Source: Pseudomonadota bacterium (GTDB lineage: Bacteria > Pseudomonadota > Gammaproteobacteria > Steroidobacterales > Steroidobacteraceae). From it: a stretch of DNA of 58,479 nucleotides. This document shows positions 16,736-25,316 of the stretch, one piece after another (position 1 is the stretch's first letter; the number at the start of each line of letters is the position of its first letter). Location: positions 52,296 through 110,774 of the forward strand of contig JAPLSH010000020.1 of NCBI GenBank assembly GCA_026398735.1. Direction: 5' to 3'. A program made the position numbers and the translations under genes. The notes beneath the pieces were generated by a model. It made no database searches and had not been told where the DNA came from. It saw only the letters and a program-made list of their open reading frames with translations.

Positions 16736-17553
16736 GTCTGGTGTTTGCTGGCGTCGTCAGCCATGCACCGGGGATTACCGGCCGGGCGCAGCGGGCAGAG
16801 CCTGCGGCACGGGACAGGTTCTATGCCGCGCTGGATCGATTGCGTCTGGAGATGGAGGAGACCCGTCCGGATGCGCTGATCGTGGTGGGTGCAGAGCACT
16901 TTGCCAATTTCTTCATGAACAACATGCCCTCGCTGTGTATCGGCATGTCCGATCATTATGAAGGGCCCATCGAAGATGAGCAGTGGCTGGCAATAAAGCG
17001 GCGACGGATTCCCGGCAACGCTGCGCTGTCACGCGTACTGATCGAGCGGGTCATGCAGAGCTGTGATGTGGCTTATGCCGAGGAGTGGAAGTTCGACCAC
17101 GGCATCATGGTGCCATTGCATTTCCTGACGCCGCGTTACGATTTGCCCGTTATACCCGTCAACATCAATTGTCAGGGTCCGCCACTGATTCCGCTGCACC
17201 GGGCCTGGGCGTTCGGCAAGGCGCTGCGGGACGCCTGCGACGCGATTCCGGAACGTATCGCATTGGTGGGAACCGGCGGTATTTCGCATTGGCCGGCCAC
17301 CCCCGATTCTGGAAAGATCAATGTGGAGTGGGACCAGCAGTTTTTGCAGCGCTTTCTGGCCAATGACCGCACTGCGCTGCTGGGTTATACCGATGCTCAA
17401 ACGCACCGCGAAGCAGGCCAAGGCGGCTTCGAGATCCGCACCTTCCTGTCGGTGGCTGCTGCCACTGAGGGGCAGACCGGACAGCTCTATTGCTATGAGC
17501 CCATTCCCATCTTCGCCGTCGGGTGTACGGTCGCCCGCATGACGGTGGCCTGA
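16732..17553 (+). CDS. LigB-type catalytic subunit of extradiol dioxygenase (candidate homoprotocatechuate 2,3-dioxygenase)
   Basis: A 273-residue class III, non-haem Fe(II) ring-cleavage dioxygenase. The N-terminal 'GVVSHAPG' carries the first metal histidine, 'VVGAEHFANFF' the conserved block after it, and 'EWKFDHGIMVPLHFL' the catalytic histidine region, with 'VGTGGISHWP' near residue 190. Clustered with hpaE and hpaF, the likely reaction is 2,3-cleavage of 3,4-dihydroxyphenylacetate. By sequence type it resembles protocatechuate 4,5-dioxygenase LigB more than HpaD, so protocatechuate or gallate analogues remain possible substrates. It is the last gene of the rightward operon. Confidence 0.83.
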   Translation: MSLVFAGVVSHAPGITGRAQRAEPAARDRFYAALDRLRLEMEETRPDALIVVGAEHFANFFMNNMPSLCIGMSDHYEGPIEDEQWLAIKRRRIPGNAALSRVLIERVMQSCDVAYAEEWKFDHGIMVPLHFLTPRYDLPVIPVNINCQGPPLIPLHRAWAFGKALRDACDAIPERIALVGTGGISHWPATPDSGKINVEWDQQFLQRFLANDRTALLGYTDAQTHREAGQGGFEIRTFLSVAAATEGQTGQLYCYEPIPIFAVGCTVARMTVA

Positions 17554-17622
17554 CAGGGCGGTTACCAAAGTTCACGGCTGCGGGCGGGACCAAACCGGCA
17601 CGGATGATGCAAGATAAGTCGT

Positions 17623-19074
17623 ATGGCAATCCGTTGGACCGATTACCCTGCTGCGCCGCACCACGATGAACTCATCGCACCCGGTGGTGCGCCCCGTCAT
17701 GGTGCAGAGGCCGTTGCCCGCCATCTGGAGTCGCTGGGAATCAGCGAACTGACTGTTCGCCAGAAGGCTGCTGAAGCGGCCGTGAAGGCAATGGGCATTA
17801 CCTTCACGGTCTATCACGAGGAAGGCGGCTCCATCGACCGCGCCTGGCCTCTGGACATCATCCCCAGGGTCATCGAAGCGGCCGAATGGCGGCGCATCGA
17901 TGCGGGCTTGCGTCAGCGGGCGCGCGCACTGAATCTGTTCATCGACGATATTTACCACGCGCAACGTATCGTTAATGACGGCGTGTTCCCGCGCCAGTAC
18001 CTGGCCGATTCGGTCAACTTCCGCAGTCAGTGTGTGGGTATCAATCCGCCGCTGGGTGTCTGGGCGCATATCTGTGGTTCGGATCTGGTACGTGGTGCCG
18101 ATGGCACCATGTACGTGCTTGAAGACAACCTGCGTGTGCCCTCTGGTGTGTCTTACATGCTGGAGAATCGCCAAGTCATCAAACGCGTGTTCCCAGAGCT
18201 GTTCGAAGAGAACACTATCCTGCCGGTCGATGATTATCCCTCGCAGCTCTACGACATGCTGCGCGCCATTGCGCCGCCCGGCATAGATAAGCCCGAGGTG
18301 GTGGTGCTCACGCCGGGCATCTACAACTCTGCGTATTTTGAGCACGCTTATCTGGCGCAGCAGATGGGCTGCGAACTGGTTGAAGGGCGTGATCTGGTTG
18401 TCGATAAAGATGATTGCGTGCACATGCGTACCATTGATGGCTGGTCGCGCGTGCATGTCATTTATCGTCGCATCGATGATCTGTTCCTAGACCCTGAAGC
18501 GTTCCGGCCGGACTCGACACTGGGCGTGCCGGGTCTGCTGCGCGCATGGCGTGCCGGCAAGGTTGCGTTGGCCAATGCCCCCGGTGCCGGTGTGGCGGAC
18601 GACAAGCTGGTCTATACCTTTGTGCCCGCCATGATCCGTTATTACCTTGGCGAAGAGGCCATCCTTCCCAACGTGCCGTCGTATCTGTGCGCCGAGCCGG
18701 ATCAGCTGCAGTTTGTGTTGGCTAACCTTGCCAACCTTGTCGTCAAGCCGACTAACGAATCCGGTGGCTATGGCATGTTGATGGGCCCACGTTCCACCGA
18801 ACAGGAGCGCGAAGAGTTCTCGTTACTAGTGCGTGCCAATCCGCGCAACTACATTGCTCAGCCCGTGTTGCAACTGTCCACCGTGCCCACGCTCATCGAT
18901 CAGCAGATCGAGCCGCGGCATGTTGATCTGCGGCCGTTTATTCTGTCCGGCAGCGAGGTTCAAGTCACGATGGGTGGTTTGACACGCGTAGCGATGCGTC
19001 GCGGCTCGTTGGTGGTCAACTCGTCGCAGGGTGGTGGCAGCAAGGACACTTGGATCGTGGAGACTTCCAAATGA
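17623..19074 (+). CDS. Circularly permuted ATP-grasp family protein (DUF404/DUF407)
   Basis: A 483-residue protein of the circularly permuted ATP-grasp type 2 family. It has 'DIYHAQRIVNDGV', 'LVRGADGTMYVLEDNLRVPSG' (core block, read from GADGTMYVLEDN), 'GCELVEGRDLVV' and 'VVKPTNESGGYGMLMG', the ATP-binding signature. Members probably form amide bonds in a peptide-like product, but no product is established. It is followed after 15 bases by an alpha-E protein, its usual partner. The transglutaminase-like and proteasome-type peptidase genes that often complete this set are not here. Confidence 0.88.
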   Translation: MAIRWTDYPAAPHHDELIAPGGAPRHGAEAVARHLESLGISELTVRQKAAEAAVKAMGITFTVYHEEGGSIDRAWPLDIIPRVIEAAEWRRIDAGLRQRARALNLFIDDIYHAQRIVNDGVFPRQYLADSVNFRSQCVGINPPLGVWAHICGSDLVRGADGTMYVLEDNLRVPSGVSYMLENRQVIKRVFPELFEENTILPVDDYPSQLYDMLRAIAPPGIDKPEVVVLTPGIYNSAYFEHAYLAQQMGCELVEGRDLVVDKDDCVHMRTIDGWSRVHVIYRRIDDLFLDPEAFRPDSTLGVPGLLRAWRAGKVALANAPGAGVADDKLVYTFVPAMIRYYLGEEAILPNVPSYLCAEPDQLQFVLANLANLVVKPTNESGGYGMLMGPRSTEQEREEFSLLVRANPRNYIAQPVLQLSTVPTLIDQQIEPRHVDLRPFILSGSEVQVTMGGLTRVAMRRGSLVVNSSQGGGSKDTWIVETSK

Positions 19075-19089
19075 CGGCGGTGCGCTGAC

Positions 19090-20064
19090 ATGCTCTCGCG
19101 CGTCGCCGATAACGTGTATTGGCTTGCCCGCTATGTGGAGCGTGCCGAGAACCTGGCCCGATTGGTCGAGGTCAACGCCAGCCTGATGCTCGATTTGCCG
19201 CGCGAGCTGGCACCGGGTTGGCAGTCGCTGATCACCATCACCGGTTCGCAAGAGCGTTTTGATGAGTTGGGTAAGAGCACTTCCGAGCGCGACATCATTC
19301 GATTTCTACTGGCTGAACCCGACAACCAAGGCTCGATGGTGTCTGCCTTGGCGCAGGCTCGTGAGTTGGCCCGCACGTTGCGCGAGATCCTTCCGCGGGA
19401 GGTGTGGGAACACCTCAATGGCTTGGCGTTGTATGTCAACGAACGTGCCAATGATGCGGTCGACAAGCGCACTCGTCATGGATTTTTGCGCTATGTGATT
19501 CTGGCTACGCAGTCACTGACAGGCATGCTGGAGGGTATCGTCAGCGAAGGGCCTGCATTGTGGTTCATGGCCTTGGGACGCAACATCGAACGTGCCGATA
19601 TGACCAGCCGCATCGTCGATGTGCGCGCACTAGGAATGTTGCCGGCGCAGGGCAGCGCAATGGGTCCGTTTGCAACCATTCAGTGGATGAGCGTGCTGCG
19701 TTCACTCTCCGGCTATCAGATGTATCGCATTAAGACCGGGCAGCGTGTGTATCCGGCTGGTGTGGTCAGCTATTTGTTGGCTGACACAGATTTCCCCCGC
19801 GCTTGCGTGTGCTGTTTGCGCCGCGCGCAAGAGGTGCTTTTGCGTCTGCCCAACAGCCAATCTCTCGTGAGCCGTGTGCAGCAACTGCGTGATGGGATTG
19901 CAGCAACGTCTTTCGAATTGCTCGACGGCGACGCCGTTCATCAATACATCGATCAATTGCAGCTGTCGCTGGCTGCTATCCATGACGATATCCGCCAAAC
20001 CTACTTTCTGGCGGGACTTGCTGCTGTACATCCGGGAGCAGGGGAGTCACAGTCACAGGCTTGA
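19090..20064 (+). CDS. Alpha-E domain protein (DUF403)
   Basis: A 324-residue all-helical protein whose N-terminus 'MLSRVADNVYWLARYVERAE' is the alpha-E family signature. The rest is predicted helical, with 'LWFMALGRNIERADMTSRI' as a second conserved block. The biochemical role is unknown; it consistently co-occurs with the ATP-grasp protein encoded just upstream and may be its acceptor or partner. Confidence 0.88.
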   Translation: MLSRVADNVYWLARYVERAENLARLVEVNASLMLDLPRELAPGWQSLITITGSQERFDELGKSTSERDIIRFLLAEPDNQGSMVSALAQARELARTLREILPREVWEHLNGLALYVNERANDAVDKRTRHGFLRYVILATQSLTGMLEGIVSEGPALWFMALGRNIERADMTSRIVDVRALGMLPAQGSAMGPFATIQWMSVLRSLSGYQMYRIKTGQRVYPAGVVSYLLADTDFPRACVCCLRRAQEVLLRLPNSQSLVSRVQQLRDGIAATSFELLDGDAVHQYIDQLQLSLAAIHDDIRQTYFLAGLAAVHPGAGESQSQA

Positions 20065-20180
20065 GTCGGCCATCATGCAAAGTTGACAGCTTACTGACGG
20101 GCAACGCATCCTCTCGCGCGCACTAATATCGGACATGGCCTGTATCGCTTAGCGTATAGATGCCAGCAGGGGATCGGCTG

Positions 20181-20747
20181 ATGGCCAACAAGAAACAATC
20201 ACGCGTGTTGACAGTGGACCAACAGGTCAGCCAGTTGCCCCAAGAGTGTCCTTGGCTGGAGCCCGGAGCCGATGCCGAGCTGTTGCAGATACAGGACTTC
20301 CCCACTTTTTTGCTGATGCGATTGGCTGTCGCCACTCGTAACAGCATCACGCTGCGCTACCTTAAGCCGCATGGCATCACACTGCCCGAGTGGCGGCTGC
20401 TGGCGCTGGTTGCCCGCTACGACACTTTGCAGTTCGGCGAGGTGACGGCGGGCTCTTCCATGGATAAGGGCCAGGTCAGTCGCACTTTGCACGCCATCCA
20501 TCTCAAAGGACTGGTCCAACTCAACACGTCGGCTCAAGGTGAACGCCGTTCGCCGCTGTCGCCGCGTGTGGAAGTCTCGATCACGCCGGCTGGCATGGAG
20601 CTCTTTGAGCGCATTTTGCCGGTGGCGCGCCGCACTCAGATGGGTCTTATCAACATGATGAGCCCTGAAGAGCGAGTGGTGATCTACGACGTGATGTGTC
20701 GTATGTTGCGACAGTTGCCGGATCTGGCAGAAAACGAAGAGGACTGA
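20181..20747 (+). CDS. MarR-family transcriptional regulator
   Basis: A 188-residue winged-helix regulator with 'HGITLPEWRLLALVARYD', a recognition helix in 'SSMDKGQVSRTLHAI' and a wing-like 'GERRSPLSPRVEVSITPAG'. The ATG at 20181 is preferred over 20160 because of a GGGG at 20167-20170 spaced ten bases before it. It opens a co-directional run of DUF3237, hydroxyacyl-CoA dehydrogenase, FAH and MFS genes and is the obvious candidate regulator of it. The first gene follows after four bases, so it is probably autoregulated with the operon. Confidence 0.82.
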   Translation: MANKKQSRVLTVDQQVSQLPQECPWLEPGADAELLQIQDFPTFLLMRLAVATRNSITLRYLKPHGITLPEWRLLALVARYDTLQFGEVTAGSSMDKGQVSRTLHAIHLKGLVQLNTSAQGERRSPLSPRVEVSITPAGMELFERILPVARRTQMGLINMMSPEERVVIYDVMCRMLRQLPDLAENEED

Positions 20748-20751
20748 AACC

Positions 20752-21219
20752 ATGTCGACTGTGGGTGAAGTCAGTTCAGAGTTTGTTTTTGAAGCGCGGG
20801 TTACGGTCGCGCCGCCGATGGTGATCACCGCAGGCCCGAAGGGGTTGCGCCGCGTTATTCCCATACTCGGAGGCGTCTTCGAGGGGCCGCGCATTCGCGG
20901 CACGGTGCTCGAAGGCGGTGCCGATTGGCAGTACGTGCGGCCCGATGACGTGGTGTCGCTCGAGGCCCGCTACACGTTGCAGGTCGATGACGGCACGCTG
21001 ATCATGGTGATCAATCGCGGTATGCGTCACGGGCCTCCAGCAGTGCTAGAGCGCATCTTTCGTGGCGAGGCGGTAGATCCTTCCGAATATTATTTCCGTA
21101 CCGTGGCCGAATTTGAAGCGCCCGCCGGCCCGCACGATTGGCTCAACAAGGCGATCTTTCTGGGCGTCGCCCGGCGTACCGTCACCGAGGCGATTGTCCG
21201 TCTGCATCAGGTTCTGTAG
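20752..21219 (+). CDS. DUF3237 domain protein
   Basis: A 155-residue beta-rich protein containing 'GGVFEGPRIRGTVLEGGADW', the conserved DUF3237 strand-loop, and 'HGPPAVLERIF' further on. The C-terminal 'DWLNKAIFLGVA' is also typical. The fold is a lipocalin-like barrel in known structures; function is unknown. Such genes recur in aromatic and steroid catabolic regions. Here it is between a MarR regulator and a bifunctional acyl-CoA enzyme. No signal peptide is seen. Confidence 0.8.
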   Translation: MSTVGEVSSEFVFEARVTVAPPMVITAGPKGLRRVIPILGGVFEGPRIRGTVLEGGADWQYVRPDDVVSLEARYTLQVDDGTLIMVINRGMRHGPPAVLERIFRGEAVDPSEYYFRTVAEFEAPAGPHDWLNKAIFLGVARRTVTEAIVRLHQVL

Positions 21220-21288
21220 TGGGCTAAACTGCTGCGCGTGATACGCCAATGGTCACGCGCAGCGCCCAATTCCTGCAGGAGCTAAGCC

Positions 21289-23397
21289 GTGGCCAACCCT
21301 GTCAGTCTCGCTATAGACGACGGCATCGCAGTCATCACTGTCGATAGCCCGCCTGTTAATGCCATTTCGGTTGCAATGCGGCGCGGTTTGTCGGCTGCTC
21401 TGAGTCTATTGGCTGATGGTCCAGTGCCGCGTGGTGTGGTGCTGTTGTGCGCCGGTCGCACCTTCATGGCCGGCGCCGATATCAGCGAGTTTGACTCGGT
21501 GTTGGTGCCGCCGGATTTGCGGCAAGTGCTCTGGGAGTTCGAGTCACTGGCCTGTCCCACGGTTGTGGTGCTGCATGGCACGGCATTAGGTGGCGGTGTC
21601 GAAGTTGCCTTGGCGGCCCATTACCGCATTGCTGAGCGTCATACCAAGATTGGATTTCCCGAAATTACTTTGGGCATCGTGCCCGGTGCGGTCGGTACGC
21701 AGCGGTTGCCGCGTCTGATCGGCGCTGAGGCGGCGCTAGGCTTGTTGCTTGATGGCAAGCCGGTGTCTGCTGAGCAGGCCTTGGCGCTGGGTCTGGTCGA
21801 TGCCCTGGTTGACGGCGATCTGCGAGCCGCCGGTATCGCATTTATGCAGGATTTGCTCGCGGCGGGCAAAGGCCCGCGCCGGACGCGTGATGGCGTCGTT
21901 GAGCCGCTGTCCGAAGCGCAAATCGGTGTGCTGCGCAGCAAGTCTGCTCGCCAGCATCGCGGTGTGATCACTGCAGAGCTCGACATCCAAGCGGTGCGTG
22001 CTGCCTGGGAGTTGCCCTTTGAGCAAGGCGCGGCGGTTGAGCGAGTGCTCAGCGAGGGTTCGCTGCTCAGCCCAGAGAGCAAGGCCCTGCGGCATTTGTT
22101 CTTTGCTGAGCGCGCTGTCAGCCCTGTGCCTGCCATGGGTCCGTCGGCAGTGGCCCGGCGTGTCGGGCGTATCGGCATCATCGGTTCCGGCACCATGGGT
22201 GGCGGTATCGCCATGGCTTTTGCCAATGCTGGCATTGCCGTGGTGCTGCTAGACGTAGACCAGGCTGCTTTGGATCGCGGGTTGGCGATGGTGCGCAAGA
22301 ACTATGCCCTCAGCGTCAAACGCGGCCGCCTGACTGCGCTAGCGGTTGAACAGCGCATGGCGCTGATCAGTCCCACAACACAGTATGCGGACCTTGCCCA
22401 GGTTGATTTGGTCATCGAGGCAGTGTTCGAGAACTTGGCGCTAAAGCAGCAGATCTTTGTGCAGCTGGACCAGGTGTGTCGCCCTGGGGCCGTGCTGGCC
22501 ACCAATACCTCCACGCTCGACATCAACCTCATTGCGGCAGTCACCGGTCGACCGCAGGATGTCATCGGCTTGCATTTTTTCAGCCCGGCAAATGTCATGC
22601 GGCTGCTGGAAATTGTGCGCACCGACACGACTGCTGATGACGTCGTGGCCACAGCTTTTGAGCTGGCCAAACGTATCGGCAAAATCGGTGTGTTGTCGCG
22701 AGTCTGCTTTGGTTTCATCGGCAATCGCATGATGGATCCCTATGCGCGCGAGGCTGAGCGGTTGGTGTTAGAGGGTGCAAGCCCCGCCCAGGTGGATGGT
22801 GCGCTCGAAGCCTTTGGCATGGCGATGGGCATCCTTGCGGTGTTCGACCTGGCCGGCATCGATGTGGGCGTTAAAGTGCGCCAGGCCAATCCACAACAGA
22901 ACTCGCCCGATCCCACGTTTTATCGTTGCGATGCGGTGTTGTACGAGCAGGGTTGGCTCGGGCAGAAGACCGGCAAGGGCTATTACCGCTATGACGCCGG
23001 GTCGCGTGAACGCGGCGTACATGCCGAGGCTGAAAACTTGATGGCGGCAGAAGCTGCCCGCTTGGGCGTGGCGCAGAGGACCAATATCACTGAGCGTGAG
23101 ATTACTGAACGCTGCCTGTTCGCGATGATCAACGAAGGCGCACGCATCCTCGAAGAAGGTATTGCGCGTTGTCCTGGCGATATCGATGTTGTGTATACCT
23201 CGGGCTATGGCTTTGCGCGCTGGCGCGGTGGGCCGATGTTCTGGGCCGATCAGGTCGGCCTCGACACAGTGCTCGCAGGTATTGAAAAATATGGCCGGCA
23301 GGCAAGTCCTGCCGACTGGGAGCCGGCGCCGCTGCTCGTCCGGCTTGTTTCTGAAGGCAGTACTTTTACCGCATGGCAGGCTTCAAGACATGGCTGA
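21289..23397 (+). CDS. Bifunctional enoyl-CoA hydratase / 3-hydroxyacyl-CoA dehydrogenase
   Basis: A 702-residue fusion. The N-terminal crotonase domain (about residues 1-190) has the oxyanion hole 'FMAGADISEF' and catalytic glutamates in 'LGGGVEVALAAHYRI' and 'GFPEITLGIVPGA'. The dehydrogenase domain has NAD motif 'IGSGTMGGGIAMAFANAG' near residue 300, 'GLHFFSPANVM' with the catalytic histidine, and 'LFAMINEGARILEEG' in the C-terminal helical domain. It hydrates and oxidises 2-enoyl-CoA thioesters in beta-oxidation. The start is GTG with AGGAG upstream. No thiolase is adjacent, suggesting a specialised side-chain or ring-fission pathway. Confidence 0.9.
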   Translation: MANPVSLAIDDGIAVITVDSPPVNAISVAMRRGLSAALSLLADGPVPRGVVLLCAGRTFMAGADISEFDSVLVPPDLRQVLWEFESLACPTVVVLHGTALGGGVEVALAAHYRIAERHTKIGFPEITLGIVPGAVGTQRLPRLIGAEAALGLLLDGKPVSAEQALALGLVDALVDGDLRAAGIAFMQDLLAAGKGPRRTRDGVVEPLSEAQIGVLRSKSARQHRGVITAELDIQAVRAAWELPFEQGAAVERVLSEGSLLSPESKALRHLFFAERAVSPVPAMGPSAVARRVGRIGIIGSGTMGGGIAMAFANAGIAVVLLDVDQAALDRGLAMVRKNYALSVKRGRLTALAVEQRMALISPTTQYADLAQVDLVIEAVFENLALKQQIFVQLDQVCRPGAVLATNTSTLDINLIAAVTGRPQDVIGLHFFSPANVMRLLEIVRTDTTADDVVATAFELAKRIGKIGVLSRVCFGFIGNRMMDPYAREAERLVLEGASPAQVDGALEAFGMAMGILAVFDLAGIDVGVKVRQANPQQNSPDPTFYRCDAVLYEQGWLGQKTGKGYYRYDAGSRERGVHAEAENLMAAEAARLGVAQRTNITEREITERCLFAMINEGARILEEGIARCPGDIDVVYTSGYGFARWRGGPMFWADQVGLDTVLAGIEKYGRQASPADWEPAPLLVRLVSEGSTFTAWQASRHG

Positions 23398-24109
23398 CCG
23401 TCCTATGTATGCAAGTTACGTTTCTTCCCCTTTGCCGCGGCCCTGGGCTGCCGTGCATGGCAGTGATGACCGCTTTGCGGTACACCGCATTTACTGCGTG
23501 GGGCGCAATTACGCTGACCATGTTCGGGAGATGGGTGGCGATCCCTCGCGCGAAACGCCCATCTTCTTCACCAAGGCGGCTGACGCCGTGGTAGCCAATG
23601 GCACCGATGTGCCGTATCCGCCACGCACGACCAACTTTCACCATGAGGTCGAGTTGGTCGTGGCGATAGGCAAGGGTGGCGCCAACATCACTGTCGACGA
23701 TGCGCTCTCGCACGTTTACGGCTATGCGGTCGGTAACGACTTGACGCGCCGTGATCTGCAGGCCGAGGCTCGCGACAAGGGTCAGCCTTGGGACAGCGCC
23801 AAGGCCTTCGACAATTCGGCACCGATGGCGGCTATCCACACGGTGGAGCAGGTCGGTCATCCGACCGACGCGCGTATCTGGCTTAAGGTTAACGACGAGA
23901 TCCGCCAGGATTCCAACCTGTCCAAGTTGATCTGGTCGGTGCCAGAGATCATTGCAGAGTTGTCCACCTTCTGGCGGTTACAGCCTGGCGATCTGATCTT
24001 CACCGGTACCCCCGATGGCGTGGGTCCACTGGTCGCTGGTGACACGGTCACAGCCGGTATCTACGGGCTGGACACCTTGCAGCACCGGATCGTCGCGGTC
24101 AGCGTTTGA
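23390..24109 (+). CDS. Fumarylacetoacetate hydrolase family protein (fumarylpyruvate/acylpyruvate hydrolase-like)
   Basis: A 239-residue single-domain FAH protein: 'IYCVGRNYADHVREMGGD', 'FFTKAADAVVANG', metal ligands in 'NFHHEVELVVAIG', 'GNDLTRRDLQ' and 'LIFTGTPDGVGPL'. This pattern is closest to fumarylpyruvate hydrolase and acylpyruvases of the gentisate route, although no gentisate dioxygenase is nearby. The ATG at 23390 overlaps the preceding stop by eight bases, and the next gene overlaps its stop, so it belongs to the same operon. The frame extends upstream but only inside the preceding gene. Confidence 0.82.
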   Translation: MADRPMYASYVSSPLPRPWAAVHGSDDRFAVHRIYCVGRNYADHVREMGGDPSRETPIFFTKAADAVVANGTDVPYPPRTTNFHHEVELVVAIGKGGANITVDDALSHVYGYAVGNDLTRRDLQAEARDKGQPWDSAKAFDNSAPMAAIHTVEQVGHPTDARIWLKVNDEIRQDSNLSKLIWSVPEIIAELSTFWRLQPGDLIFTGTPDGVGPLVAGDTVTAGIYGLDTLQHRIVAVSV

Positions 24110-25308
24110 CCGTGGGTGCGGCGCATCGGCCGCCGCTGTCGATGATGGTGTTGCTGGCGGCCTGCACCGCGCTGGGGCCGCTTGCCATCAACATCTACTT
24201 GCCCAGCTTGCCGGTAGTACAGGCGCAGTTTGGTGTCGACATCGCAGCGTTGCAGTCGACGGTCAGTCTGGCGCTGGTGGCCTTTGGTCTGGGGTTGTTG
24301 TTGCTCGGACCCTTGGCCGATCGCTACGGCCGTAGACCTGCACTGCTGGCGGGCTTAGTGCTGTTCATTCTGGGCTCTGTGCTGACGGCCACAGCACCCG
24401 GATTGCCGCAGTTGTTGGCCGGTCGTATGACTGCGTCATTGGGTGCCGCACTGACCTTCATCACCTCCCGTGCCGTGGTAGCCGACATCACGCCGCGCGA
24501 GCAGACGCAGCGCTCCATTGCGCAGATGACAATGATCATGTTGATAGCGCAGATGACAGCGCCGATGCTGGGCAATATCGCGTTGGCCTCCGGCAGTTGG
24601 CGGGCGATTCAGTACGGCCAGACGCTATTTGGCGTGGTGCTGCTTTTGCTGGTGCTGTGGCGCATCAAAGAAACGCTTCCTGCTCGAGTTGAAGGTGAAG
24701 CACTCACCGGCATGATGGCGCCTGCCTTTGCGCTGCTGCGACGTCGGCGCTTTCAGTTGTTGATGGGCCAGACTGGGTTGCTGTATTCGGCCTATCCGGC
24801 GTTTGTGGGCATCGCGCCTTATCTGATGATTTCGGTGTTTCACCGCCCTGCGACCGAATATGGGCTGTATTTCATCTCGCTACCCTTGGGCTACTTTCTG
24901 GGTAATGGCTTTGTGCTGCGCTACGGCATGCGCTACGGGTCGCATTACTTGATTCAGGCCGGTACCTCGGTGGGCGTGCTGGCGTGCCTGCTGTGCTTGC
25001 TTTTGTTTGCGCTGGGCATGCAGACGCCAGTGGTCCTGTTTGCCACAGTGGGAACGCTGCTGAACTTTGGGATGGGCTTGGCACTACCGTCGGCATCGGC
25101 GCGGGCGGTGTCAGAGTCTTGGCCCAACACCGGCAGCGGTTGGGGTCTGGTGGGCTTTTCGCAGCAGTTTGCAGCTGCCGCGGGCGTCCAATTGGTGGGC
25201 TTTTTCCCGGCCACTTCTGCAGTGCCGGTGGTCTGCGTCTGTATGGCCTTGACGGCGTTGGTACTGGCCATTGAGCGCTGGTCCAGTGCGGGCGTCCAAG
25301 CGGTATAG
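24106..25308 (+). CDS. MFS transporter, Bcr/CflA drug-efflux type
   Basis: A 400-residue inner-membrane protein with about twelve hydrophobic segments. 'PLAINIYLPSLP' in the first segment and 'GPLADRYGRRPALLAG' (motif A loop) are typical of Bcr/CflA proton-driven exporters. The open frame begins with TTG overlapping the preceding stop; GTG at 24112 or ATG at 24142 are alternative starts. As the exporter or importer of the acyl-CoA cluster it might handle its substrate, but drug export is the default for the family. Confidence 0.82.
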   Translation: MTVGAAHRPPLSMMVLLAACTALGPLAINIYLPSLPVVQAQFGVDIAALQSTVSLALVAFGLGLLLLGPLADRYGRRPALLAGLVLFILGSVLTATAPGLPQLLAGRMTASLGAALTFITSRAVVADITPREQTQRSIAQMTMIMLIAQMTAPMLGNIALASGSWRAIQYGQTLFGVVLLLLVLWRIKETLPARVEGEALTGMMAPAFALLRRRRFQLLMGQTGLLYSAYPAFVGIAPYLMISVFHRPATEYGLYFISLPLGYFLGNGFVLRYGMRYGSHYLIQAGTSVGVLACLLCLLLFALGMQTPVVLFATVGTLLNFGMGLALPSASARAVSESWPNTGSGWGLVGFSQQFAAAAGVQLVGFFPATSAVPVVCVCMALTALVLAIERWSSAGVQAV

Positions 25309-25316
25309 TCGCCACC

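Noticed and set aside
17554-17622. Possible promoter before the ATP-grasp gene
   Set aside because: No convincing -35/-10 pair or repeat could be seen in the 69 bases, so nothing was annotated.
20143-20160. CGCT-T-AGCG inverted repeat upstream of the second MarR gene
   Set aside because: Only four base pairs, with no extension on either side; too short to call an operator.
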